This document shows positions 48,263-59,410 of a DNA stretch of 60,000 bases, piece by piece. Source of the DNA: Cryptomeria japonica (lineage: Eukaryota > Streptophyta > Pinopsida > Cupressales > Cupressaceae); NCBI RefSeq assembly GCF_030272615.1, contig NC_081415.1:605193137-605253136 (forward strand), given 5' to 3'. The translations under genes and the position numbers were made by a program. The first letter of the stretch is position 1. Every line of letters starts with the position of its first letter. The notes beneath the pieces are model-generated. The model saw only the letters and a program-made list of their open reading frames with translations, had not been told where the DNA came from and did no database searches.

Positions 48263-48264
48263 TA

Positions 48265-48345
48265 ATGAATTGTATCAAGTATTGTTCATTAAATGAATTG
48301 TATTGTATTGTTCATTAAATGAATTGTATTGTATTGTTCATTAAA
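48265..48345. repeat. 27-bp tandem repeat, about three units
   Basis: ATTGTTCATTAAATGAATTG repeats three times before the sequence becomes unique. Confidence 0.85.
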
Positions 48346-48614
48346 TAGCCATTATTAACCATTGTTAATTATTGGAATGAAGATTAAAGATTTCCATGAT
48401 AACACCATGCAAAGATGAGAAACAATTTATATGATCGAATATCAACTTTTGTATATATAAAAATGTCAAATGATTACAAATATATGTCCTTACACAAATA
48501 TGGCATAAACGCCAATTGAAACAAAATTTATATCTAAATACATGAATGTATGTTCATATACAAAATATACATGCCAACTAGACATGTAAGCATCCCAAAA
48601 CTATCTATAACATC

Positions 48615-50541
48615 CTAAGCTACTGATGGATCATCAAAATCAATCCTCTTCACTGCACTACTCGGCTTTGAAGGATCCTACACAAGAAAAACAAACCACG
48701 ATTAATATTAGTTATATTATGTAATTCACATTTGAAAAGTTAACAAATAAAAAAAACTATAATTGAACTATTCATGTTTACCTCATCTCCACGTTTTCTC
48801 TTCAGCTTTGTAGGACTCTTGATGTATGTCTTCGGTAGAGGAGGTATGTTTTGAATATTTTGATACACAACCTACATATGTTCAGAAACATGACATTGAT
48901 ACAAGTTAGCATATAATTATCAATGATAATAACAAATTATATCTACTAATCAAAAACTAAAATAAACACACTCTACTCAAGGCATCTCTTCTTCTTCTTC
49001 TTCAAGTATACTGGGTGTAGTCATCAAGGATGTGAAGCCAAGAATTCTCTGTATATATACACAAAAATTATATGAAACTATCAATCTATGTCTAGACATG
49101 TACATAATCACTATAAGTTATTTAAACTATTCATTCAATCATATTTGCATTCAATTACCTTTCCCTTGTCTCCAACTGCACTACTAGATCCTAAATCACA
49201 CTGCCCCGCACTCGTGCTGCTTGTGCCCTACAAGAGTAAAATAAGATATACATGCAAGCTACTACATAATCTAATTAATACCAATATAAATGATGAGAAT
49301 GTATGTACAATAAAATACAAACGACTAGGTGCAATAATATATATACCATCAAGCTATAAAGGCCAAATGAAATGGCCGACAACGTGCCCTCTTGAATCTG
49401 TCTCAACTTATCCTCGGTCATCAACTGTTAAATAGACCATGTAAATAAAAATTAGTACTTAATATTATCTAATTTATAAATATTTTATTAAAAAATAACA
49501 TGAACTGTGAAAATACAAATCTTACCACTACATCCTCAATGTATGATGAGGGTGCCTCCTCACCTCTAGCATGTGAGGACTCCCCAGTGTATTCTCGAAT
49601 CTGTGTAATAATATCTGGTACATCATGCATCTCATGCACCTCATAATCTGCACTGTCCACAGGAGGATCAACGGGTTGTCCATTTGGACCCAAGCATACG
49701 TGCCCACACATGACACAACTATGGGGCACACATATGTGTGGAGCCAAGGATGATGTGTCAACGCCATTGGATGCCCTGCTACCATCAAGAGTAGGCTGAG
49801 CTACTGACGCAACGTGAGAAACCAAAAGGCTACTCAAAGAGTGAATAACCAATATGGTCCATGAAGCTGCCTCACAAATGATATCAGGATGCTAAACAGT
49901 AGGTGGGGGATCAATAGGAGGAGGGGGGACATATGGACCTTGGACTACTCTGACTGCTCCAAGTCTATTTTGGGGCATACCTAAACCTACACCCTGGAAA
50001 GGTTGGATGTCAAAGTACTTCACATGTTTGTGTAAAACAAATTCAACATATAATTTTTTTATGAAATAGAAGGGGATAACAAGATTGTTGCTAGGTGGTT
50101 TGTCAAAAACCATCCACCAACAATCCCAAAAGTTTTTCACAATCTCATCATTTGTTCACCATTTAATAGAAAGTTTTGATTTTTTGGTATCTATGGGTTG
50201 ACTAGTATGGGGATTGACAAACAATGAGGCGATTTTGGCTTTCGATATCTCAAGATCCTTGATATCCTTATATGACAAGCCATCTGCATATTTTTCCCTC
50301 ATAGAATCTCACCACAAAAGGGCGGCATTGTGCTCCTTAGTCATGATTTCCATACTTTTTATGATCGACGTGAGAGGATCAAACATTGGGTTTACACGAG
50401 GGATCCTATGATATACTTCTGCAATCCCCCTCAATTCATTCAAATTTTGTGCAATCAAATCCTGAATTGAGGGGGGTTTGGCAAATGAGGATTTGGTTGT
50501 TGCAGTTGTGGTTGGTTAGTGTTTTCATTGTTATCCCCCAT
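48615..50541 (-). pseudogene. Second (accessory) gene of transposon copy X
   Basis: Read leftwards from the ATG at 50541 (MGDNNENTNQPQLQQPNP). After a shift near 50470 the frame shows DGLSYKDIKDLEISK, LSIKW and NFWDCWWMVFDKPPSNN. FYFIKKLYVEFVLHKHVKYFD and FQGVGLGMPQNRLG follow. This matches the core of 32226-34172 block for block. A Pro-rich spacer and the Cys cluster CVPHSCVMCGHVC follow. A donor at about 49524 ends the long exon; short exons near 49170-49225, 48970-49030 and 48785-48860 follow, the last with KLKRKRGDE, a likely nuclear signal. The final exon ends PSKPSSAVKRI and stops at 48615-48617. The transposase expected to its left is gone; satellites and a chromovirus occupy that space. 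Function unknown; a DNA-binding partner is inferred. Confidence 0.58.
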
Positions 50542-50737
50542 TTTTAACCTAATTGAATGTAAACAATTAAATTTAGTTAACAAATTTAAACAATTAGGTA
50601 TTTGATTTAAAAAAACCTAGTTTCATGAAAAAAAACATATTTTCAATGAAAAATCAAATAAACATTAATAAAAAATACAAAAAATGAATGAAAATGATTG
50701 AAAACGATAAAATTCTTACCTCTCAATCTATTTTTTA

Positions 50738-51300
50738 GCAATTTTTTGCCAAAACACCGGATATCGGATTTTGATGAAATTGCATGGCCCGTGAGTTAAA
50801 AATGACTCACTGGCTGTCACTGTCGAAATATAAAAGTCTCAGAAAATCAGATATCGAATTTTTATACTTAAATTATTTTTAAATAACATATATAATATAA
50901 TAATATATTATATAATATATTATTATATTATATAATACATATTGTATTATATTATATATATTATAATATATAATATAATATAATATAATATAATATAATA
51001 TTTTATTATATATTACGTATTATATAATATATTATTATATTATAATATAATATAATATAATAATATATTATATATTATATAATATGTAACATATAATATA
51101 TTTTTTAAATTAAAATTACAAATAAAAATCGAATATTCGATTTGCATAGGTAATTACGAGGCCAAGGTGTACTAACTCCCAGGCCAAGCAAAAGGTCAAC
51201 ACAGATTTTTCGCGTTTTTAGGCGAGTCAAGAAGGCTATTTTTTTTCACATCGCCACTTTTTGGCCCCCCTTGATACTGCACTAACCCGTATATCTTTAG
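50738..51300 (-). other. Right end region of transposon copy X
   Basis: Contains CCGGATATCGGAT (50757), AATCAGATATCGAATT (50844) and a perfect 18-bp palindrome AAATCGAATATTCGATTT (51126-51143). These are the same motif family as the palindromes at 37256-37287. Outside them GGCCAAGG, CCAGGCCAAGC, GGTCAACACAG and CACTTTTTGGCC follow in the order in which their complements occur left of 37256. This inverted arrangement suggests paired transposon ends. Confidence 0.45.
50880..51115. repeat. TA-rich low-complexity tract
   Basis: About 235 bp composed almost only of TATAATA-like words. It separates the inner and outer palindromes of the X right end and is probably a later expansion. Confidence 0.9.
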
Positions 51301-51529
51301 AGATTGGGTTAAGCTAGGAAGTAGTTAGGATTAATAGTGATAGACTATTATCAAATTTAAGAACCCTATTTTTCACACACAAAAAAAAACACATTCATAT
51401 TCATTATCATTTAAAAGTTCAATTTAAACATAAATTAAATATCTAAATTTTACAAAAGATTCCTATAATTAAATACAACATTTAGAAATATAAATTTAAA
51501 CATTTAGACTTTTACGCATGATTAAAACA

Positions 51530-51795
51530 AAGAGAGAGAGAGAGAGAGGGAGAGTACATAATTTGAGATACAATGAGTTAGAGAGAGAATAGATAATTTG
51601 AGAGATAAAGAGTAGGTAATGATAGAGAGAGGGTAACGTCTAAGAGAAAGAGAGGGGGGTAATGTGTGTGTGTGTGTGTGAGATAGAGAGAGGGGGGGTA
51701 ATGTGTGTGTGTGAGAAAGAGAGGGGATAATGAGAGATTGAGAGAGTAATGACAGAGATGGTAACATGTACATGTGTGTGTGAGAGAGAAGGGGG
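51530..51795. repeat. Mixed (GA)n and (TG)n microsatellites
   Basis: Several GA runs and three TG runs, with the phrase GGGGGTAATGTGTGTGTG repeated. No coding function. Confidence 0.9.
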
Positions 51796-51799
51796 GTTT

Positions 51800-52045
51800 A
51801 GTGTTGATTTTCATCTAGGGTTTACTGTTTGTTAATTTTTTTGGGTTTGTTGTTCGTTTATTTTCTAGGGTTTATTATTCATTTTTTTCTATCTAGGGTT
51901 TAGTGTTCAATTTTTTGTTTAGGGTTTATTGTCTATTTTTTGTTTCTAATGTTTATTGTTCGTTTATGTTTTTGTTTTTTGTTTTTTTCCTACGGTTTTT
52001 ACTATTCATGTTTTTTGTTTTTTTCCTACGGTTCTTGCTATTCAT
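51800..52045. repeat. Degenerate 25-30-bp repeat containing TAGGGTTTA words
   Basis: About eight units of TAGGGTTTATTGTTCATTTTT-like sequence. The complement of TAGGGTTT is AAACCCTA, the plant telo-box and telomere motif, present about four times in intact form. Confidence 0.75.
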
Positions 52046-52189
52046 GTTTTTTGCAATATTTAAAAACTAAAAACTATTTTAAACGTGAAATAAAATAAAA
52101 TAAAAAACATTTTTCAAACTTTAAAACACTAAAATAAAAAAATAACAATAAATTAACATTTTTTTAATGAAAAATAATAAAAATAAATA

Positions 52190-52994
52190 CCTAGAAGGAG
52201 GTAAAAAATGGTTTGGGGGGTCAGCTGGGGTTAAATAAATGGGTATTGATGCTCCTCTGAAACATCTACCCATTTTTTAAACAATGAAAATGATGGAAAA
52301 TGATTTTAAAAAAAAATACATTTAAAAAATGGGTGCCCGTTTTTTAATGGCTCGAGCACCCGAAGCAAAACGGGTGTTTGATTTGTAAAAATAGGGCACT
52401 CATTTCTAGTGGGCTCTTTTCCCAACCCACGGACTTCCATGGGGTTGGGACCCAACTTTGTACGTTTACCCTCCCCAGTTCATGGAAATCGTGCATCAAC
52501 CAAAAACATTTTTTTTTTGTTTTTCTTTCTGTTTGCAGTTTTAGCATTTCTTTCTGTGTGTACCAGTTTTCAGTCATCGGATCTTGTGGAGTTGGATTCT
52601 ACTCCAAGACTTGATCATCTTTCTTATTTCGCGTTTGGTTTTACACGTTAGGTCTTGTTATTGGGGTTTTGATCCCTTTTTGGGTCGACCGGACCCCCTT
52701 GAATCGTATATATAATTATAATTGTGGATTATAATGTATCAATCAAAGAATCAAGTAATTTAGACTGATCATAGAAGATAGATCTTGAGATTTAAAGTCA
52801 TGGTTGTGACCTATTCGATACTTTGAGCATGTTTTAGCAGGCCCGTGAACCTATTTCTGTAACCTAAATGTTTTCGGTTGATTGTAATCAATTTTTATAA
52901 AATAAGTTAATTTGTTTTGCATTGCCTCCATCATATCTTTGTTTTTTCATTGTGTTTACTCTTGCTAACTAGTCTGAATTGATCTCTTTGAGGT
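52190..52994. other. Non-coding stretch with a second GTGCCCGTTT motif cluster
   Basis: At 52333-52410 the words GGTGCCCGTTTTTTAA, GAGCACCCG, AACGGGTG and GGGCACTCA cluster and are followed by a TGGG...CCCA stretch. This is the same order and orientation as at 27203-27345. It may be a fragment of another copy 2-like left end. No gene is visible up to the gag relic. Confidence 0.45.
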
Positions 52995-55900
52995 CCCTCC
53001 TAACCGGTGACTGGTTCAAAAGGTGAGTACTGAACTACTACTTTTCCTTTGTGTTTGTTAATATAATTTGGGGCCATTCTTCCAAAATATTTTGGGGAAA
53101 AGGGTAGATTCCCTATGCAAAAGACCTCTGAATAAGAGTATTTCCCATATCCTTTGTCATTGATTTGAAGTTTTGTATTAGCTTTCAATGTAGAAGGCAC
53201 TATTGTGTCTATTATTGACAAAGACTTGAACTATAAGGTGAGTGGAGCTACCTGATTTATTGGAACTTGGTCATTTGTTCTTTCCCTTAGGTTGTTGCAA
53301 TGTTAGAATGGGTTCAGACCCCCATGTATGGTGATTTCAACGCCATTGTATGGAAACTTGACACACTGGTGAAAGATATATGGCATTTCTTACATTGTGT
53401 GTATGCAAGGACAACCTAAGAGCATGTTGTAGACCAATTCATAGCCTAAAACTTGAAATGTTGTGTCTATTGGCACTGGCCCATCTTTTACGGTTAATGT
53501 AATCACTCCTTTAGACGACCATTTCTCATTATCATAAGCCTTGATATTGATCTTCCTAGAGGGATAAATACTAAGATCAGAGTACCCGAAGACTTTAACT
53601 AAGTTCAATGTGTGGTTGTTCAGACTGACTCCACCATCTTTCAATACCCTATGGATCTTATGTTTTTGGATTAACATTTCTAGGTGCAAAGGATCCTTAT
53701 GTGATAGCTTATGTATAGAAATATCTTGTTGTGTAAAGGAAACATGAGGGGTGAGAACTAAGCTTCCCACAATGACTTTAAAGGCATTCTCATCAGTGTT
53801 GTGGATTATAGAAGATTCACGTAGGACTTTTTCTAGTATCATTTTTTGATTTGGGGATATGCGAAATAACTCAAAGATGGATATTTGTGCAAAGATGATA
53901 TTTAGTTGATTGGTTATATTATAAGTTCCTACTAGATAAAGATTGGATGGTTCTCCTTGCAGAGTACCCTTAGAGAAATGGGTTAGTATTGCACAATCAG
54001 GATTTTTAGGCTTGACCATAATGGTAGCGATAGTTCCATCTACTAGGCTGATGCACTGTTGATCATGTAATCATAGGATGTGTCAATATAATTGGCTTTA
54101 TTATCCCGTGAACCTAAACCGAAGGCCTTTCCTTTCTCATTATTATAGAATGGGTTCTGAAAATTAGTGTGATCAATGTTTGAGGTTTCCTTTGGATTTT
54201 CAACACTTATGCCTCCTTGATCAATAAGGTCTTGAATTAGGTTCTTTAGCTTATAGTAATTCCCTGTCGTATGACCTTTAGTTTGGTGGTATTCATAGAA
54301 GTCATTATCATTCCACCAAGCTAGTTTGAATGGACTAGGCTCATGAGGTTTTATTTCAAGCAATGTTATCACATTTGTTTCGATTATCTACTTGAGCACA
54401 AATTCCATGGTTCCCCAAGCGGTGTACATAATTTTTCTTTGGGTCGACATTTCTTGGTGGTCATGGATTATGAGATTGAGTCACATTTATGGGGATAATA
54501 TTATTATATCATTGGATTGACTCTTATTAGGCATGAATTCATTATTGAGGTCTTGTAGAGAGACAACACATTGGGCCCTATTTACTACTCTGGCATCCAC
54601 TACACCATCATTGGTAACATTCTTCTTTTTCGACTAGAATTTAGATTTTACATTACTCGCATTATTGGTCGAATTAATTTCCACTCTAGTTTTTCAAGAT
54701 CCCTTGTTCAATGAGAGATTTCTCATTCTTGAGTCATTTTTCCATTACTAGGTGGAATGAATTAAGGAATTGCATTGGCCAAGGATATTATATCTAAGGG
54801 ACTAATTTCTCTATGAACATGTCAACTTGTTATTTTTCAAGTATATGACAAGGACTCCTTTGGGTGAGTGAATTCCAATGTTGTAAGAAGGAAGAAAAAT
54901 ATTCTCCCAACTTTTTCTTAGTATTGTACAAGTTGATTAACATCACAGGGTTGTCGATGTTGTGAGAAAAATGTGCAAAATCACTCTAAAGCTTGACCGC
55001 CCAAGATCCAAGGAAAGAGACACACAAGGTATGTATCATCATTTTCTACCTCTATATAGGTAGTGAAAAATTATCGAATGTGATCTCTTGGGTCACCCTT
55101 CCCCTTACACTTCCGAAATTTAGGTCTCTCAAAGTTTGGAGGATAGGGCAACATGTATATTGTTTGATTGAAAGGATATGGATAGAGATCTTCCATAGTA
55201 TCTATTTTTTGTGCACCCTATTTGGAGGTTTGGCATTTTCACTATAGGTTCTGGACTTGTTGAACAAGGAGGTCCTTTTGAGTCAATGGAACCTATGTAG
55301 CATGATTGGTATTGTCAAAAGGGCTAGTATTTGTATACACAGGCCATTGCTATAAGGTCAAATGATTGTAAAGTTGTGAACTGCTAGACCCACTTGGTGG
55401 GGTGAAATACACACAATGGGTGCTAACATTAGGTTGAGTTGCACCAAATGGATTATAAGAACCTTGATTGGGTTGAGTGAAATTTTGATGGCTATATGTT
55501 GAACCCATAGAGACTGAGATTGATGGTTGTGCCATGCTAGCCACTGTTCCCCCAAGGGTTGATCAATGTTATAATTTGAGTGGCACTTGACAATATTTGT
55601 GATGAGTTAGTAACACTTATTTGATATGACATATTAGCATTTGTCTTAGTATTCATCAATGAGGTATTAATATTTTCACTCTGGATAAAAGTTGTGGTAG
55701 CTTGGGTTGATGTTTATTTTGTGCTTTGTGAAGAACTTTGGGTGGTACTAGATAAGGCACTGATTTGCTGAGATTGTTGAGAGGATGACCCTTGTGTTTT
55801 TCTTGTGTTCTTAGGAAGTATAGTCCAAAGTGGCAGAATAGTCGTGACATCAAAATTGGGTGGTAACTTGGCTCCATTATAAAGTAGCAATAGAAGGTGT

Positions 55901-56121
55901 CTATTCAGGTCATTATTTAAAAGACCCTTAAGGAGTGTAAGTGTATGAGGATCTTGTTGTGCAGCCTCAAGTTCTTCAATTGTCAGATTATGCTGAAGGG
56001 TGTCTATCAAGAATGAATCATTAGTATTTGATGGTAAGGTCATTCCTCTTCTAGGTTGTCCATATGAATATGCTAAAAACTTCATAATGCTAGTAGGATT
56101 GAAAGTGGGATCACTATTCAT
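52995..56121 (-). pseudogene. gag: Decayed gag-protease relic B, no polymerase
   Basis: Read leftwards from the ATG at 56121 (MNSDPTFNPTSIMKFLAYSYG). A Gln/Ser-rich linker (55350-55870) precedes a gag core: PPNFERPKFRKCKGKGDPRDH near 55130 and DNPV further on. The nucleocapsid-like block near 54300 (FYEYHQTKGHTTGNYY then LIQDLID) matches the C-x2-H-x4-H-x4-C knuckle of element A, except that both Cys are Tyr. A retropepsin-like domain lies at 53390-53640 with DGGVSLN and YNMLLGCPCI. A last block (53000-53221) has STLKANTKLQINDKGYGK. Many frameshifts interrupt it. Like element A it lacks reverse transcriptase and integrase. Its own LTRs are not identified. Confidence 0.78.
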
Positions 56122-57229
56122 GTCGATTTGACTCCTAGCCTTTTGTGATCGGGATAAGGAGCATTAAAGACTCCTGACACACAATAAAAATGCAAGTTTG
56201 GCATATGAAGACATTAAGAATGTTCCTGATACACTAAGGATGCAATATGGGACTAATAAGGATTATTTAAGACACTCTAAGAAATCTATTGAGGTTGAGA
56301 AAGATGAGGAGGAGTTTTTTTTTTTATGCATACTCTTTCAAGTCTTTTTTCAAGGATTCTCTTTCATCAGCTTCTTGAATGCATTGGGTCTTCTCCACAT
56401 CTTCTTCTAATACAAATATCACTCTCATATACTCAGGTGCACTTCTCTTCAGTTTCCAAGAAAGGTTGTTTAGATGTAAGATAACGTCTTCTTGATCATC
56501 ATAAAATCCTAAATTTGGTTGCAAGACTGCGAATGTCTCTATGTGGTAAGATCATTTTGGTTCATGCTAGACAATTTTCCTAAATGAGACTATATGATTC
56601 CTAAAATGATGAAGCTATTAATATGGAAGATGCTAATGTCAACTATATCCAAGGATAAAGGTATGGACATGAAGTTGAGAATACCAAATATTATCTTGTC
56701 CCAAGAACAAGTTTGGCGATTATAAGATGATATATGTTGATACCAGGCTATGCTACACTTATGAGAAAGCAAATTTGATTATAATGATTGACTAATAGGG
56801 GTATTAAATTCTCAATCGTGTGTCTAGATTGATGTTAAAACTCAATCCTTGAATAACTTAGGACACAACTAAATTGAGGATGAAAATGAGGACTCCTATG
56901 GACATGCAATCTATAGGAAGCTAATGACTCTAAAATATTGTATTGATTGCAAAAATTTTAAGCAATCTGGACCTCGATTGTGAAATCAAGATTCATCTAT
57001 CCAAGCACTAGTTTACTAGTCATACGTGAGTTTGGACCAAGAGAAATGCAAAATAGAAAACTAACAATTGCAATGTATGTTCTGGTCAAATGCAAAATAA
57101 TGACTAGACAAATGCGAAAGGGATTATAGTAAAATGCGACAAGGGTTGTGTTCAAATGTGAAATTTGGATTTCCCTACGAAGCCTAAAAATGTTTAATTT
57201 GTTTTAGGAAATTTTGGTAAAATTGTGAT
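56122..57229. other. Unassigned stretch between gag relic B and LTR C
   Basis: Probably leader sequence of relic B mixed with other debris. A short Glu-rich minus-strand frame at 56324-56524 (EEDVEKTQCIQEADERESLKK) has no recognisable relative. No primer site is visible next to 57230. Confidence 0.45.
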
Positions 57230-58445
57230 TGTAAAGTGGAAAATTGGACCCTAGTGACTCCCCACCTAGGAGATAGAAAGGAAGTCAGTAGAATGATTTT
57301 CCCTTGGGAGAACTTTACATTCAAAAGAGGGGCTTGGATCCACTAGATCAAAATCCAAGGGAAAAAAGGATGTGAATTCCAAGTGGATTGCAAGGGTTGA
57401 AGTGTGATTTTCCCTCTTTTGTAAATAGGAAAGTTGGCTTGTTGACTATGTGGAACAAAGAGAGAAATTGAATGAAATGAGGAGCTACCAGTTTGGGATC
57501 ATGTTGTAACTTTGGATTTGAGCTAACCAGACTGATATGGATCTACCCTACAAATTTGGAGAAAATTCATTAGGACTATGGCAACCGTGTACATGGTCCT
57601 CCACAAAATCTGCAAAATGAAAAAGGGTTCTTTCATCTCTACAAATGAAGCCCAAACCTGCAATTACATTTCTGCACCTGCAACCTACATGCAGGAAGGA
57701 GGGGAGAAGGGTTGTGGATAGGGGTTTCCTTAGTCAAACCCCGATTGAGGAATTGACCTTGAAAGAAAGTAATTGCAAATGCTTGAATGTAAACAATGGA
57801 AATGTATACCTTGTAGATCTGCAATTTGTCAATGATGATTTCTTTTCTTCTTGAATGTAATCACAAGAATTGGATGGAATGGCATGTAACATGACAAAAC
57901 CTTAACACACACACATTCTTGCAAATTAATGTTGCAATATTGCTCCAATGGATGAATGAAGAAAACTATAATGCTTGAATGTTGATGATGTATATCTTCA
58001 CCTATGCTTTCTTATGATCAACTTCACTCCCCCAAAAATGAGGGAATTGAATCTCTTTTTATACATTCCTCAAGGATAAATTTTCAATCACTGCAGGCCA
58101 ACAAAGAGGAAATGCAAACCCCAAAGTTGAATTGTGTATAGGGGACTAGGTAGACCATCTTAAGGCCACCCTAAGAGGTGGGGATAGGGGCTCCATGCCC
58201 CTATCCTAGGGGGATAGAGGTTGGCACCACGCCCCTGTCCTAGGGAGGAAAGAGGTGGCATACCCATGTCGTGCCCTATTTTGGGGCTCAGACAAGGTTT
58301 GGAGGCAATAATAGGTCCTGAGAAAGGAAGAACCCAAGGGTGAAGGTGTAGAAAGGGATCTCAGTTAGGAAGGAGGGTGTTCTCACCAAGATGAGGACCT
58401 CAAATGTGGTCAAAATTGCAGGAGGCACAATTTTATGACACTACA
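57230..58445 (-). repeat. 3' LTR of element C, a relative of element A (1,216 bp)
   Basis: Starts TGTAAAGTGGAAAATTGG and ends GACACTACA, matching the ends of the element A LTR. It is followed by the same polypurine tract. Length is almost equal to that of the A 3' LTR, but the sequence has diverged widely in the middle. The tract on its right makes it a 3' LTR on the minus strand, so the element body runs to the right. Confidence 0.85.
58056..58063 (-). promoter_or_regulatory. Candidate TATA box in LTR C
   Basis: The minus strand reads TATAAAAA at about the same distance from the U3 end as TATATAAA in element A. Confidence 0.45.
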
Positions 58446-58465
58446 TTTAGCCCCCACTTTAGCGG
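58446..58465 (-). promoter_or_regulatory. Polypurine tract of element C
   Basis: Complement of TTTAGCCCCCACTTTAGCGG, identical to the element A tract over this length. Confidence 0.85.
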
Positions 58466-58879
58466 GACTATTTCTTATTCCACTACTACCAGTAAAGTAG
58501 AAGAAATAGAGATGAAGATGAGAGATACAAAGCTATAAAACAAGGAGTATAAGATGTTACTAATCTTAAGGAATAGAAGCCCCCAATCCTAGGATCTTAA
58601 CTCACTCAAACATATGCAAGAGAAAACAAAACAAAAAGGAACGAGATGTACAAAACAAAAATAAAGCACAAAAGACACATGACAGATGCAAGCCAAAAAA
58701 CTAACCAACCGAAGAGACCTTGATACTCAGATGTCTTAGCAACTAATCAGGACACAAAGACCAATACCATTACATAAACACAAATGATCACATAAAAGAG
58801 AAAATATGACATCATCTATGAACCATCAATAGATAAACTATGGGTTCATGAGAGGAAGGAGAGAGAGGACATGAATACA

Positions 58880-59020
58880 CACTTTGGTGATCCATGAGAA
58901 GAAAGGTGAACAAAAGAGAAACCATGGACATCTCACCCTTAAAACTAGGTGATCCATGGAGAGAAGGACATGGAAATCTAGCCCCCAACGTCTATCTAGG
59001 TGATCCATGTAAGGGAGGAG
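58880..59020. repeat. Three degenerate units with GGTGATCCATG
   Basis: TTGGTGATCCATGAGAAG, TAGGTGATCCATGGAGAG and TAGGTGATCCATGTAAGG occur about 55-65 bp apart, each followed by a purine-rich stretch. Confidence 0.75.
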
Positions 59021-59160
59021 AATGGGAACATCATTATTTCCACTCAACCTCAATCTCATGTGTGTGCAAGTGAGGTTCTAAGTGCATCATAGGATTCTAT
59101 GCCCACATACGCTACAACCTATATAGAATGTATAGTACAAGCGTCAAGAAAGGTGTTATA

Positions 59161-59410
59161 TCTCTCTAAGAGTCTATGCTCTAGTTTCATGAATAATCAC
59201 CCTATATAGGAAAAAAGTGGCATCATCTTGCTCTAAGAGTCTGTTCTCTAGTTCCAAGAATGACCAACTATACAAGAGAAAAGTGATGACATCTTTCTCT
59301 AAGAGGCTTCCCTTTGGTTCCAAGAATGTCTCATTGTACAAGAAAATTGATGACATCTTTCTCTAAGAGGCTTCCCTCTAGTTCCAAGAATGTCTCACTA
59401 TAATGAACAA
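59161..59410. repeat. Four tandem units of about 62 bp
   Basis: Units carry CTCTAAGAG followed by CTCTAGTTCCAAGAATG and TACAAGARAARTGATGACATC. The last two units are the most alike, which suggests stepwise expansion. Confidence 0.85.

Noticed and set aside
51522-51814. Minus-strand Ser/Leu/His-Thr repeat proteins
   Set aside because: Translation of GA and TG microsatellites.
57230-58445. LTR C as the 5' LTR of gag relic B
   Set aside because: Its right side carries a polypurine tract, which marks a 3' LTR, and its left side has no primer-site sequence like that of element A.
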